Shown: positions 33,775 to 42,445 of the stretch, in pieces
Layout: every line of letters starts with the position of its first letter
Position numbering within the stretch: position 1 is the first letter of the stretch
Source: Microbacterium sp. LWH7-1.2
GTDB lineage: Bacteria > Actinomycetota > Actinomycetes > Actinomycetales > Microbacteriaceae
Direction: 5' to 3'
Assembly (NCBI RefSeq): GCF_038397755.1
Contig: NZ_CP151637.1
Span: 2,356,001-2,420,000, forward strand
Length of the DNA: 64,000 nucleotides
Notes under the pieces: generated by a model
Databases searched by the model: none
Told to the model about the DNA's origin: nothing
What the model saw: the letters and a program-made list of their open reading frames with translations, nothing else
Translations under genes and position numbers: made by a program

Positions 33775-33793
33775 GCCGGACATGTGGTCCGGC
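33775..33793 (+). terminator. Hairpin after the DszA-like gene
   Basis: A perfect 7-bp stem GCCGGAC/GTCCGGC with a 5-nt loop lies 40 bp after the stop codon at 33735. There is no T-run. It could terminate the rightward transcript. Confidence 0.45.
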
Positions 33794-33958
33794 GTCCCTC
33801 ACCGATCCTGAGCTGGCGCCCGCCCGCGCCGATACGGACGCGGCAGCCTCGGACGAGGCCGCCGCGTTCGCAGCATCCGCCCCTCGATCCTGCAAAGGCT
33901 GGCCGCCGGCCGGGCGGCGCGGCGGCAGACCATGCGCGCGAATCCCTCACCCGCGCGG

Positions 33959-33992
33959 CGAAGGGGCCGACGCACACGCGACGGCCCCTTCG
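33959..33992. terminator. Terminator between convergent genes
   Basis: An 11-bp perfect stem CGAAGGGGCCG/CGGCCCCTTCG with a 12-nt loop lies 11 bp beyond the stop of the MsuE-like gene (leftward) and 224 bp beyond the rightward monooxygenase. It is placed to end the long leftward operon and may act both ways. Confidence 0.7.
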
Positions 33993-34002
33993 TGGCCGAG
34001 TG

Positions 34003-34578
34003 TCACCAGGTGGTGACGTACTCCGACGAGCTGACGAGCCGCGCCTGCTCGATGATCGGCAGTGACCGGCCCACCGCCTGCGATACCCGGCGCTGGACGT
34101 CGGACGACGCCAGCTGACGGTCGACGAAGTCCGAATCGGAGGCGTAGACGCCGAGGGGCAGCGTCAGCGCCTGGAAGAACCCGAACAGCGGCCGCAGCTG
34201 GTGCTCCAGGATGAGCGCGTGCCGCTCGCCTCCGCCGGTGGCCGCGAGGAGCACGGGCGTGCCGACGAGATCGTACTGGCCGACGAAGTCGAAGAGGTGC
34301 TTGAACAGGCCGGTGAACGACGCGCGGTACACCGGCGACCCCACCACGAGCAGGTCGGCCGACTCGATGAGCTGCAGCGCCTCCTCGACCTCCGGTGCGA
34401 CCTCGTCGCGCCGGAGCGCGCCGGCGAATCCCGGCCCGAGCGACGCGACCTCGATCAGCGTCGAGTCGATCTCGATGCGGGTTCCCACCTCGGCGAGGAT
34501 CGTGCGAACGAGCGCAGTGGTGCGGCTCGGCTCGTGGAGGGATCCCGAGACGCCGACGACGTTCAGCGGACGGCTCAT
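34003..34578 (-). CDS. NAD(P)H-dependent FMN reductase, MsuE-like
   Basis: A 191-residue flavodoxin-like reductase supplying FMNH2 to the monooxygenases. The start ATG at 34578 overlaps the upstream stop. Motifs: VVGVSGSLHEPSRTTALVRT (FMN phosphate loop), VVGSPVYRASFTGLFKHLFD and LAATGGGERHALILEHQLRP, all typical of SsuE/MsuE reductases. It is the last gene of the eight-gene operon and could serve all three flavin monooxygenases in the region. Confidence 0.92.
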   Translation of the reverse strand: MSRPLNVVGVSGSLHEPSRTTALVRTILAEVGTRIEIDSTLIEVASLGPGFAGALRRDEVAPEVEEALQLIESADLLVVGSPVYRASFTGLFKHLFDFVGQYDLVGTPVLLAATGGGERHALILEHQLRPLFGFFQALTLPLGVYASDSDFVDRQLASSDVQRRVSQAVGRSLPIIEQARLVSSSEYVTTW

Positions 34579-35204
34579 CGGCCATCCCCCTCCGGGGGCG
34601 CGACCGGACGCCCGATCGACAGCATGAGCCGGTTCGCCCAGTTGAAGAAGGCGGCGCCGTGCACGACGTCGGCGATCTCCAGCTCGTCGAGTCCTGCGGC
34701 GCGCAGGAGCGCGACGTGGCTCGCATCGAACGCCAGCGGCGTCGCGGTCAGTGCGGCCGCAGCGGCGACGATGGCGTCCCAGCGCTTCCCGAGCTCCGCC
34801 CCGATGCCCTCGGCCAGGAGCCGGTCGACGAGTTCCGGCGCCTTCGAGTGGTGAGCGGCGAAGCGCGCGTGCACCGAGGCGCAGAAGACGCAGCCGTTGA
34901 CGCGCGAGGCCGCGGTGGCGGCGAGCTCCCGCTCGGCCCGAGGGAGTCCTTCCGCCGCGTTGTAGAAGATGTCCTTGTCGACGAGCGTGCGTGCCCGCAG
35001 GATCTCGGGATCCCTCGCGAGCAGCCGGAAGTAGTCGCTCGCTGCACGCTGCCGGTCGACGAGGCCGTCGTAATGGCGTTCGGTGAGCTCGTCGACGGCA
35101 AGGGGCTCCAGCCACGGCAGCCAGCCCACCTCGGCGCGCGTGAAATCGCGGGGGTGTGCGTCGTCGTGGACGAGGACGGCCGTCGCGGTGGTGACGCCGG
35201 TCAT
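34575..35204 (-). CDS. CMD/alkylhydroperoxidase-domain protein, Avi_7169-like
   Basis: A 209-residue carboxymuconolactone-decarboxylase-domain protein. The AhpD-like redox motif is present near residue 104: VNGCVFCASVHARFAAHHSK, a CxxC with the following His. The N-terminal half (FTRAEVGWLPWLEPLAVDEL) and the C-terminal HGAAFFNWANRLMLSIG match what I recall as the Avi_7169 family. That family accompanies flavin monooxygenases in organosulfur-type clusters. It may reduce a peroxide or other by-product of flavin oxygenation; this is an inference. Confidence 0.8.
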   Translation of the reverse strand: MTGVTTATAVLVHDDAHPRDFTRAEVGWLPWLEPLAVDELTERHYDGLVDRQRAASDYFRLLARDPEILRARTLVDKDIFYNAAEGLPRAERELAATAASRVNGCVFCASVHARFAAHHSKAPELVDRLLAEGIGAELGKRWDAIVAAAAALTATPLAFDASHVALLRAAGLDELEIADVVHGAAFFNWANRLMLSIGRPVAPPEGDGR

Positions 35205-35809
35205 GCGGAGACCTCCTGGGATGCGGCGATGGCGCGCAGGCCGGCGGCCACGCGCTGCTGGAAGGCGAGGAAGGACACCAGCTGAGACAGCGTGATGACC
35301 CCGTCAGCGCTCCAGCCGGATCCGACGAGTCGACGCTGGTCGGCGTCATCCGCCTCACGCGGTCGGAACACCAGCAGATGGGCGTGAGCGAGGGCCGCGG
35401 TCACGCGTTCCCCGAGGGCGTCACGCACCTCGGCGCCCGGCTCGTAGCGACGACCGTCGCTGCTCTCGCCACGCAGTCCCTCCTCGCGGTAGGCCCCGAA
35501 CGGACCAGCTGTGGCCGCGGCGGATGCCTCCGCCAGCACGATCGCGGCACGCTCGGGGTCGGCGCCCCGCGCCGCATCGGCGTAGAAGGCGGCCGTCGCG
35601 TCGTCGGCGGTGGAGCGGGTGGCGAACGCGGCGACGAGGAGCCGCTCGGGGAGGGGGAACGCGCTGTCGTCGACGGGCGCGAAGAGGGCGTCGTGGCTCG
35701 CCTGCAGCTGCTCGCGCGTGACGGGGCGCCGGCGGCGCAGCTCGTCGAGCGCGTCACCGGCGCGCACGCCGACGAGTTCGTCGACGACGTCGAGGGTAGC
35801 GGTGGTCAT
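35201..35809 (-). CDS. CMD-domain protein, Avi_7170-like
   Basis: A 202-residue partner of the preceding protein, starting at the ATG at 35809. The fold is recognisable from PLPERLLVAAFATR and the C-terminal GWSADGVITLSQLVSFLAFQ, but it has no cysteine, so it cannot perform CxxC chemistry itself. It is probably a structural partner or heteromeric subunit of the CxxC protein. I recall it as the Avi_7170 family. It overlaps both neighbours by 4 nt. Confidence 0.78.
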   Translation of the reverse strand: MTTATLDVVDELVGVRAGDALDELRRRRPVTREQLQASHDALFAPVDDSAFPLPERLLVAAFATRSTADDATAAFYADAARGADPERAAIVLAEASAAATAGPFGAYREEGLRGESSDGRRYEPGAEVRDALGERVTAALAHAHLLVFRPREADDADQRRLVGSGWSADGVITLSQLVSFLAFQQRVAAGLRAIAASQEVSA

Positions 35810-36918
35810 GGTGTCTCCTTTCCGAGACGGCTGAGGGGTTCGAGGCGGCGGTGGCGTGGGTCCCAGCCGAGCGCGGGAGCCACCTCGGTGGCGAACAGCT
35901 CGATGGAGCGCAGCACGAAGTCGTGGGGGGCATCCACCGAATGCACCTGGAAGGCGATCTCGGTGGCGCGCGCGAGAGTCGAATCGGCCGCGAGCGACGC
36001 GATCACCTGCTCGGGTGTGCCGAGGTGCGTGTCGGTGCCGGCGATGAGCTCGTCCAGAGTGTCGCCGGGAATGTGGTGCCCGGAGCGGCGGAGACCCTCC
36101 GCCCCACGGCGCAGACCCACCTCGGCGAACCGCAGCGCGTCGGCGCGATCGTCGGCCACGAAGACGGTGCGGGATGCCGTGATCCGTGGGGTCGTCCCCG
36201 CCGGGAGCGCCTCGAGGTAGCGGTCGATGATCGGGTGCTGCACGTCGGCTAGCGTCGCCTCCTGCGCGTCGGCCGGGCGTGGCTGGGTGCGCGAGAGCAG
36301 CAGGCCGTGGCCATGGGCGCCGGCGCGGGTGCCTCCCGGGGCCGAGAAGGTGGCCTGCCACACCCGCGACGCGAGGGGCGCGCGCGGCGCGGTGGGCGTG
36401 GCACCTTCCCGTCGGGCGCCGGTCCGCGACGTGGCCGTGCCCTCCGTCGTCGGATCGGGGTAGAGCGTGTTGCCGCCGCCGATCTCGCGGCCCGCGAGGG
36501 CGTCGAGGAGCACCGCGAGCTTCGCGTCGTACACGGCGGCCTTCGCGGCGACGTCCTGACCGAAGGGCACGAAGGACGACGGGGTGCCGCCGCTCCCGAG
36601 GCCGAGGTCGATCCGGCCGCCCGAGAGCAGGTCGGCGACGGCGGCGTCCTCCGCCACACGCACCGGGTCCTCGAGCGGGAGCGTGATGACCCCCGTACCG
36701 AGGCGGATCTCACTCGTCGCCGCCGCGGCGTGCGCAAGGAACACCAACGGTGCCGGCAGTCCGCCCTCCGCCGCACGGAAGTGGTGCTGCGCGACCCACG
36801 CCCGCCCGATGCCGAACCGCTCGGAGTGCCGGATCTGATCGGTCGCGAGGCGGTACCGCTCGGCGGCGGGCGCATCGTCCAGCAGGCGGGTGAAGAAGGC
36901 CAGTGACGTCACGGTCAT
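35806..36918 (-). CDS. Luciferase-like FMN-dependent monooxygenase, KPN_01858-like
   Basis: A 370-residue LLM-family protein starting at the ATG at 36918. Family features: RHSERFGIGRAWVAQHHF, RLGTGVITLPLEDPVRVAED, DLLSGGRIDLGLGSGGTPSS and HGHGLLLSRTQPRP. It carries an unusual Thr/Arg/Ala-rich insert around residues 155-185 (DPTTEGTATSRTGARREGAT), which may be a disordered loop. The gene sits in the transporter-CMD-reductase operon. Its substrate is presumably what the peptide/opine-type importer brings in. Confidence 0.88.
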   Translation of the reverse strand: MTVTSLAFFTRLLDDAPAAERYRLATDQIRHSERFGIGRAWVAQHHFRAAEGGLPAPLVFLAHAAAATSEIRLGTGVITLPLEDPVRVAEDAAVADLLSGGRIDLGLGSGGTPSSFVPFGQDVAAKAAVYDAKLAVLLDALAGREIGGGNTLYPDPTTEGTATSRTGARREGATPTAPRAPLASRVWQATFSAPGGTRAGAHGHGLLLSRTQPRPADAQEATLADVQHPIIDRYLEALPAGTTPRITASRTVFVADDRADALRFAEVGLRRGAEGLRRSGHHIPGDTLDELIAGTDTHLGTPEQVIASLAADSTLARATEIAFQVHSVDAPHDFVLRSIELFATEVAPALGWDPRHRRLEPLSRLGKETP

Positions 36919-38552
36919 GCCGCGACCTCCGATCGTCCGGGCACGGCAGCCAGCAGCTCGCGCGTGTAGGCATGGGCGGGGGCGGTGAAGATGTCCTCGG
37001 TGCTGCCCGACTCGACGATCCGGCCTCGTCGCATGACCGACACCGTGTGGCTGATGCGGCGCACCACGGCGAGGTCGTGGGAGATGAACAGGTACGTCAG
37101 CCCCAGTTCCTGCTGCAACGACGCGAGCAGCTCGAGGATGCGCGCCTGCACGGTCACGTCGAGCGCCGAGACGGCCTCGTCGAGCACGACGACCTCGGGC
37201 CGGATCGCGAGCGCGCGGGCGATCGCGACGCGTTGCCGCTGCCCGCCCGACAGCTCGCGCGGCGAGCGCTCGAGCACGTCCGAAGGAAGCGAAACGCGGT
37301 CGATGAGCTCGGCGGCCCGCGCCCTCCGCCCGGAGCGCGTGCCCTCGCGGAAGTTGTGCAGCGGCTCGGCAACGATCTGTGCGACGCTCTGGCGCGGGTC
37401 GAGCGACGAGAAGGGGTTCTGGTACACCAGCTGCACGCGGCGGCGCAGCCGCCGGAGTTCCTCGCCTCTCAGTCCCGCGATGTCGTCTCCGTCGAGCTCG
37501 ATGCGGCCGGCGTCCGGATGCAGGAACCGCGTGACCAGGCGCGCGGTCGTGGTCTTGCCCGACCCCGACTCACCAACGAGCGCATGCGTCGTGCCGCGGC
37601 GCACCTGGAACGACACGTCGTCCACGGCGCGGAAGGCCTCCCGCCCGCGACCGCTTACGGCGAACTCCTTGACGAGTCCCTCCGCCGCGATGGCGTACGG
37701 GTTCTCGCCGGCGACGGCCGCGGCGTCCCGCAGGAACAGCGGCGCAGCCGGCCGCTGGAAGTCGCCGGTCGCGAGGGCGGGCGCGTCGGCGAGCAGCTGA
37801 CGGGTGTAGGGATCGGACGGCGACGACAGGATGCCGGAGGTCGGCCCTTGCTCGACGATCCGGCCGTGGTTGAGCACGACGACGCGCTGGGCGCGGTCGG
37901 CGGCGATCCCGAGATCGTGCGTGACGAGGAGAACCGAGGTACCCTCCTCGCGGCGGAGGTCGTCGATCAGATCGAGGATGCGCCGCTGGACTGTGGCGTC
38001 GAGCGCGCTCGTCGGCTCGTCGGCGATGATCAGCCGCGGCCGCAGCGCGATCGCCGTGGCGATGAGCACCCGCTGCCGCATGCCGCCCGACAGCTCGTGC
38101 GGGTGCTGCCGTGCCCGCAGCGCGGGATCGTCGAGCCCGACGCGGTCGAGCAGCTCGAGCACACGGGCGCGGCGAGCCGCGGCATCCCGTATCCCGTGAA
38201 GGCGGAGGACCTCGCCCACCTGCGCGCCGACCGGACGCACCGGGTCGAGCGACGACACCGGGTCCTGCGGCACCAGGCCGACCTGCGCCCCACGCACGGC
38301 GCGGAGGCGCTTCTCGCCCCAGCCGGCGACGTCCACGCCGCCGATCGCGATCGACCCGCCGTCGACACGCCCACCCTCGGGGAGCAGGCCGATCAGGGCG
38401 TGCGCGGTGGTCGACTTGCCGGAGCCCGACTCTCCGACGAGCGCGACGACCTCGCCCTCGCCGACCGAGAGGTCGACGTCGTGGACGACCTCACGGCGGC
38501 CGGTCCGCGTCTGATACGACACACGCAGGCCCCGCACGTCGAGCACGTTCAT
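36915..38552 (-). CDS. Peptide/opine-type ABC importer, fused double ATPase
   Basis: A 545-residue protein with two complete DppD/DppF-like ATPase domains in tandem. Domain 1 has Walker A VGESGSGKSTTAHAL, signature ELSGGMRQRVLIA and Walker B IIADEPTSALD. Domain 2 has VGESGSGKTTTARLV, ELSGGQRQRVAIA and VVLDEAVSALD; in its Walker B the usual DEPVS/T is DEAVS. Each domain ends with an oligopeptide-type tail (DPYTRQLLADAP, HAYTRELLAAVP). The start ATG at 38552 overlaps the upstream permease stop. Confidence 0.93.
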   Translation of the reverse strand: MNVLDVRGLRVSYQTRTGRREVVHDVDLSVGEGEVVALVGESGSGKSTTAHALIGLLPEGGRVDGGSIAIGGVDVAGWGEKRLRAVRGAQVGLVPQDPVSSLDPVRPVGAQVGEVLRLHGIRDAAARRARVLELLDRVGLDDPALRARQHPHELSGGMRQRVLIATAIALRPRLIIADEPTSALDATVQRRILDLIDDLRREEGTSVLLVTHDLGIAADRAQRVVVLNHGRIVEQGPTSGILSSPSDPYTRQLLADAPALATGDFQRPAAPLFLRDAAAVAGENPYAIAAEGLVKEFAVSGRGREAFRAVDDVSFQVRRGTTHALVGESGSGKTTTARLVTRFLHPDAGRIELDGDDIAGLRGEELRRLRRRVQLVYQNPFSSLDPRQSVAQIVAEPLHNFREGTRSGRRARAAELIDRVSLPSDVLERSPRELSGGQRQRVAIARALAIRPEVVVLDEAVSALDVTVQARILELLASLQQELGLTYLFISHDLAVVRRISHTVSVMRRGRIVESGSTEDIFTAPAHAYTRELLAAVPGRSEVAA

Positions 38553-39517
38553 CGGGTTCCCCTTCCGATCGACTGGCTGATGCGGTTGGCGCTCAGCACG
38601 ACCACCAGCACGACGAGGCCGGGCAGCGTGGTGAGCCACCACGCGGTGGCGACGTAGTTGCGCCCCTCGGCGATGAGCAGCCCCCACTCCGGCGTCGGCG
38701 GCGGCGCTCCGTAACCGAGGAACCCGAGGGTCGAGATCGCGAGGATCGCGGTGCCGAACTGGAGAGCGGCGAGCCCGACGACGGCGGTGAGCGAGTTCGG
38801 CAGCACGTGGCGGCGCAACACCGACAGGAAAGATCCTCCGCTGCCGAACGCGGCCTCGACGTAGTCGGTCCGGCGGACCCGTACGACCTCCGAGCGGGAC
38901 AGCCGCGCGAAAGAGGCGACGCTGACGATTCCGACGGCGATCGCGGCGTTAACCGTGCCGAAGCCCAGGAGGATGATCACGGAGAGCATGAGCAACAGCC
39001 CTGGGATCGAGAGCAGCACGTCGACCAGGCGCATCAGGATGTCGTCGACCCAGCCCCCGACCGACCCCGCGAGGACGCCGACGGCGGTGCCGGCCGCCAG
39101 CCCGACCGTGACGGCCATGAGTGCGCCGGACAGCGAGTAGACGGCGCCGTGGACGACGCGCGCGTAGAGGTCGCGCCCGATCGCGTCGGTCCCGAACCAG
39201 TGCGCGGGGCTGGGGGGCAAGAGCTTGTCCGCCGGCACGCCGACGAGCGGGTCGTACGCCGTGAACAGCCATGGCGCGACCGCCCAGAGCACGGCGATCA
39301 CGATGACCGCGATCGCCGCCGCCAGCGTCCACGAGGGTCGCCGTCCGCGCGCGAAGATCCGCGCGACCGACGAGCGACGCACGGGGCGCCTGTCGGGGGC
39401 ACCTGCGTCGAGCGCGATCGGATCGACGACGGTTCCGCTTGCCTCATCCCGTGCGATCGCGGCGGCACCGGCGTCCTGGACATCTGTCGTGATCTGAGCG
39501 CTCACGGACGCACCCAC
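38549..39517 (-). CDS. Peptide/opine-type ABC importer permease, DppC type
   Basis: A 322-residue permease. The GTG at 39517 is used here; a GTG at 39505 is equally possible. A long polar N-terminus of about 60 residues precedes a first membrane segment (LAAAIAVIVIAVLWAVAPWL), then HWFGTDAIGRDLYARVVHGA and the EAA loop VEAAFGSGGSFLSVLRRHVLP. Unlike every other junction in this operon, it is separated from the upstream DppB gene by 112 bp containing repeat-like sequence. Confidence 0.9.
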   Translation of the reverse strand: MGASVSAQITTDVQDAGAAAIARDEASGTVVDPIALDAGAPDRRPVRRSSVARIFARGRRPSWTLAAAIAVIVIAVLWAVAPWLFTAYDPLVGVPADKLLPPSPAHWFGTDAIGRDLYARVVHGAVYSLSGALMAVTVGLAAGTAVGVLAGSVGGWVDDILMRLVDVLLSIPGLLLMLSVIILLGFGTVNAAIAVGIVSVASFARLSRSEVVRVRRTDYVEAAFGSGGSFLSVLRRHVLPNSLTAVVGLAALQFGTAILAISTLGFLGYGAPPPTPEWGLLIAEGRNYVATAWWLTTLPGLVVLVVVLSANRISQSIGRGTR

Positions 39518-39550
39518 TCCCGCTGTCCACCGTGTCGCGGGATCTGCGAA

Positions 39551-39621
39551 GCGTGTCCCGCTTTCGGTCGGCTGCGACCCGATCGACCGACCGGATGGGG
39601 GACATGGTCGGCTGTGTGGAC
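39551..39621. repeat. Repeat-like element in the dppB-dppC gap
   Basis: The 112-bp gap contains GTGTCCCGCTTTCGGTCGGC at 39553-39572 and GGGACATGGTCGGCTGTGTGG from about 39599. These share the words (A/G)TGTCCC, CTTTC and GGCTGTGTGG with the xylA-xylB gap (5803-5877). It appears to be a second, diverged copy of the same dispersed element, here interrupting an otherwise tightly overlapped operon. Confidence 0.45.
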
Positions 39622-39629
39622 GAGATCTC

Positions 39630-40610
39630 TCATGCGGGAGCCTCCTGCAGCGCGGGGGTGGTGGACGGGGTGCGGGCGGCGCGCGCGCCGGCGCGCAGCC
39701 GCGGGTCGAGCACGGGGTAGAGCACGTCCACCACGAGATTGACGACGACGAAGGTCAGCGCGGCGAGCACGACGATGCCCTGGAGGACCGGGATGTCCTG
39801 GTTGGCGACGGCCTGCTCCGTCACGCGGCCGATGCCCGCGCGTCCGAACACCGTCTCCGTGACGACGGCGCCGCCGATGAGCTCGCCGAACAGCACGCCG
39901 GCGATCGTCAGCGTCGGCAGGAGGGCGTTGCGGGCGACGGAGCGCCACAGCACCCACGACGGCGACGCGCCCTTCGCGCGGACCACCGTGACGAACGGCT
40001 GCAGCTGCACGTCGTCGATGCTGCGCACCAGGATCTGCGCGAGCGGCGCCGAGATCGGCACTGCGAGGGTGATGACCGGGAGGATGAGGCCCGCCACCGG
40101 GTCGGCCCCGACGATCGGCACCCATCCGAGCCCGAACGAGAACACCTGGATCAGCACGATGCCGAGCCAGAACACCGGCACTGCGACGAACACGCCCGGC
40201 AGCGCCTGCAGCAGATGGCGGAGCCACGTGAACGGAGACAGAGTCGACAGGAATGCGATCGCGAAGGCGATGACCGCGGCGAGCGCGAACCCGAGGGTCG
40301 CGAGCGCTGCCGTCGGAGGGAGAGCCTCGCCGATGAGCTGGAGCACGCCGGTGCCGTACTGCGTGGAGTATCCGAAGTCGCCCTGCACGTAGCCCAGGAG
40401 AGTGACCCCGTATTGCTCCCACCATGGCGAATCCGCGCCGTACGCGGTGCGGATCGACTCGATCTGCTCGGGTGTGAGCCCCAGCTCGGGGTTGTCGTAC
40501 TTGATCAGGATGGCGTCGCCCGGCAGCAGCTGCAGGAGGATGAAGGTGGCCGTGAAGGCCGCGATCAGGACGATCGCGGCCTGCCCGGCGCGGCGGAGCG
40601 CGTAGCTCAT
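39630..40610 (-). CDS. Peptide/opine-type ABC importer permease, DppB type
   Basis: A 326-residue permease starting at the ATG at 40610. The typical N-terminus with a short membrane anchor (AAIVLIAAFTATFILLQLLPGD) is followed by five more segments. The EAA loop region reads VVRAKGASPSWVLWRSVARN, and the GAVVTETVFGRAGIG motif is diagnostic of DppB-like permeases. It begins 16 bp after the binding-protein gene. Confidence 0.93.
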   Translation of the reverse strand: MSYALRRAGQAAIVLIAAFTATFILLQLLPGDAILIKYDNPELGLTPEQIESIRTAYGADSPWWEQYGVTLLGYVQGDFGYSTQYGTGVLQLIGEALPPTAALATLGFALAAVIAFAIAFLSTLSPFTWLRHLLQALPGVFVAVPVFWLGIVLIQVFSFGLGWVPIVGADPVAGLILPVITLAVPISAPLAQILVRSIDDVQLQPFVTVVRAKGASPSWVLWRSVARNALLPTLTIAGVLFGELIGGAVVTETVFGRAGIGRVTEQAVANQDIPVLQGIVVLAALTFVVVNLVVDVLYPVLDPRLRAGARAARTPSTTPALQEAPA

Positions 40611-40626
40611 CGGTCAGGCTCCGGTC

Positions 40627-42270
40627 CTACTTCTGCTCGTCGAGCCACACGTCGTAGAACAGCGGACGCGCGACCGACTCGAACTCGACGCCGTGGACGT
40701 GGGGCGCCGCGCCGTAGACCTGCGGCTCCTCGAACAGCGGGATGACGTACGCCTGCTCGGCGAGGTAGTCCTGCACCGCCTGGGACGCGGCGATGCGCTC
40801 GTCGGCGTCGGGCGTCGAGGCCACGGCCTCCAGCAGCCGGTCGAGCTCGGGGTCGTCGGACAGCAGCGTGTTGCGGTTCGTCGTGTAGAACTGGCTCTTG
40901 ATGACGTCGAGGTCCGCGCGTCCGACCATCGAGTGGTACAGGGGTGTCTTGAGCGGATCCTTGATGTCCTCGGCATAGGTGCCGGCATCCGCCGACTTCA
41001 CGTTGAGCTCGACGCCGATCTTCTTCAGCTGCTGCGACACGAGTTCGAGCGTCTGCTTGGACAGTGGCTGCGGCTTGGCCTCGTAGACGTCCAGCGACAG
41101 GCGCTGTCCGTCCTTCTCACGGATGCCATCGGCTGCGGGTTCCCAGCCGGCTTCGTCCAGGAGCTCCTCGGCCTTCTCGGGGGCGTACTCGTAGTGGTCG
41201 GACTCGTCTTTGTAGCCGAGGGCGGAGGAGCTGAGAGCGGAGGTCGCGCGCGGGTAGTTCGCCGTGAAGATCGTGTCGACCACCTCCTGGCTGTCCACCC
41301 CCGCCACCAGCGCCTGGCGCACGCGGATGTCGCTCAGCAGCGGATTCGTGAACCGCAGGCTCAGTCCGTTGTTCACGCCGCGGGTCTGCGGCGCGTAGAG
41401 ATCGAAGCCGGACGACTCGACCCGTGCCTCATCGAACGCCTGCACGTACCGGATGTAGTCGGCCTGGCCCGACAGCAGGGAGCCGATGCGCACGCTGTCC
41501 TCGGGGGTGACGATGAGGTGGATCTCGTCCAGGTAGGCCCGGCCCTGGTGCTCGAAGCTCGGCGGCGCCCAGTCGTAGTCCTCGCGGGCCTCCAGCGTGA
41601 GCTCGGTGCCGAGCTTCTCGTCGGTGATGACGAACGGCCCCGAGCCGACGATCTCGGTCGCGTTGCCGGCGCCGAGCTCCTCGAGGGTGCGGTCGAGCGT
41701 CGCCGGCGACAGCAGGCCCGAGTTGATGGTCGAGGTCGCCTGGAGGAAGCCGGGGGCGGGTGCCGAGAACCGGAACGTCACGGTGTCGGCGTCGACGACC
41801 TCGCTCGAGGCGTAGTTGTTGATCGCCTCCGAGACGGTCAGGCCCAAGGCCGCGTCACCGAGGCCGTACGTGTCGAAGTTCTTCGCCACGGCCGCCGCGT
41901 CGAGCGGCGTGCCGTCGGAGAACGTCACATCGTCCCGCAGTTCGAAGGTGTACTCGGTCGCGTCGTCGTTCACGGCCCACTCGGTGGCGACCCACGGCTC
42001 GATGTCGAGCGTCTCCGGGTTCTGCCACGTCAGGCGCGCCGCGATGTTGTTCACGATGCCGCCGTTGGGGTAGAAGCCGGCCTGCGGCGGGTAGAGGTTC
42101 GTGTAGGTCTGGTGCTCGAGGTAGGTGAGTGTGCCCCCGGTGACGGGGTCGCCGGCCGCTGCGGCGGCGTTCTCTGCGGCGGGCTGCGGCGACGCGCACG
42201 CCGTGAGGAATGCCGCAGTCAGGAGGACGGCGACGGCACCGGCGACGATTCGCGATGCGGGACGGGACAT
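40627..42270 (-). CDS. Peptide/opine-type ABC importer binding lipoprotein, KPN_01854-like
   Basis: A 547-residue family 5 solute-binding protein. It has a lipoprotein signal, lipobox LTAC and the lipidated Cys at residue 25. The start ATG at 42270 is behind AGGAGAA. The fold is shown by GGTLTYLEHQTYTNLYPPQ, YTFELRDDVTFSDGTPLDAA, GSGPFVITDEKLGTEL and LRFTNPLLSDIRVRQALVAG. From memory it fits the KPN_01854 group, which is consistently found with LLM monooxygenases and CMD proteins. It is the first gene of the eight-gene operon. No clear promoter could be read in the 175 bp upstream. Confidence 0.9.
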   Translation of the reverse strand: MSRPASRIVAGAVAVLLTAAFLTACASPQPAAENAAAAAGDPVTGGTLTYLEHQTYTNLYPPQAGFYPNGGIVNNIAARLTWQNPETLDIEPWVATEWAVNDDATEYTFELRDDVTFSDGTPLDAAAVAKNFDTYGLGDAALGLTVSEAINNYASSEVVDADTVTFRFSAPAPGFLQATSTINSGLLSPATLDRTLEELGAGNATEIVGSGPFVITDEKLGTELTLEAREDYDWAPPSFEHQGRAYLDEIHLIVTPEDSVRIGSLLSGQADYIRYVQAFDEARVESSGFDLYAPQTRGVNNGLSLRFTNPLLSDIRVRQALVAGVDSQEVVDTIFTANYPRATSALSSSALGYKDESDHYEYAPEKAEELLDEAGWEPAADGIREKDGQRLSLDVYEAKPQPLSKQTLELVSQQLKKIGVELNVKSADAGTYAEDIKDPLKTPLYHSMVGRADLDVIKSQFYTTNRNTLLSDDPELDRLLEAVASTPDADERIAASQAVQDYLAEQAYVIPLFEEPQVYGAAPHVHGVEFESVARPLFYDVWLDEQK

Positions 42271-42445
42271 GGGTTCTCCTGTGGGCCTGGGGTGGTGAGG
42301 GGGTACACGCCACGCTAGGGAGCGGCATTCGGTCATCGCCGTCGGGCTGTTACGGCCGTTCACCGCACGAAAGCGGGGGTCACCGACGTTCACATGGGGT
42401 AATGCGGGTGGGACTGCGCGCTTCCTCTCGCTGGTTCCCCAGCGC

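Noticed and set aside
36915..38552. Frameshifted fusion of two ATPase genes
   Set aside because: Fused double ATPases are a normal form in this transporter class, the frame is continuous, and both domains are complete.
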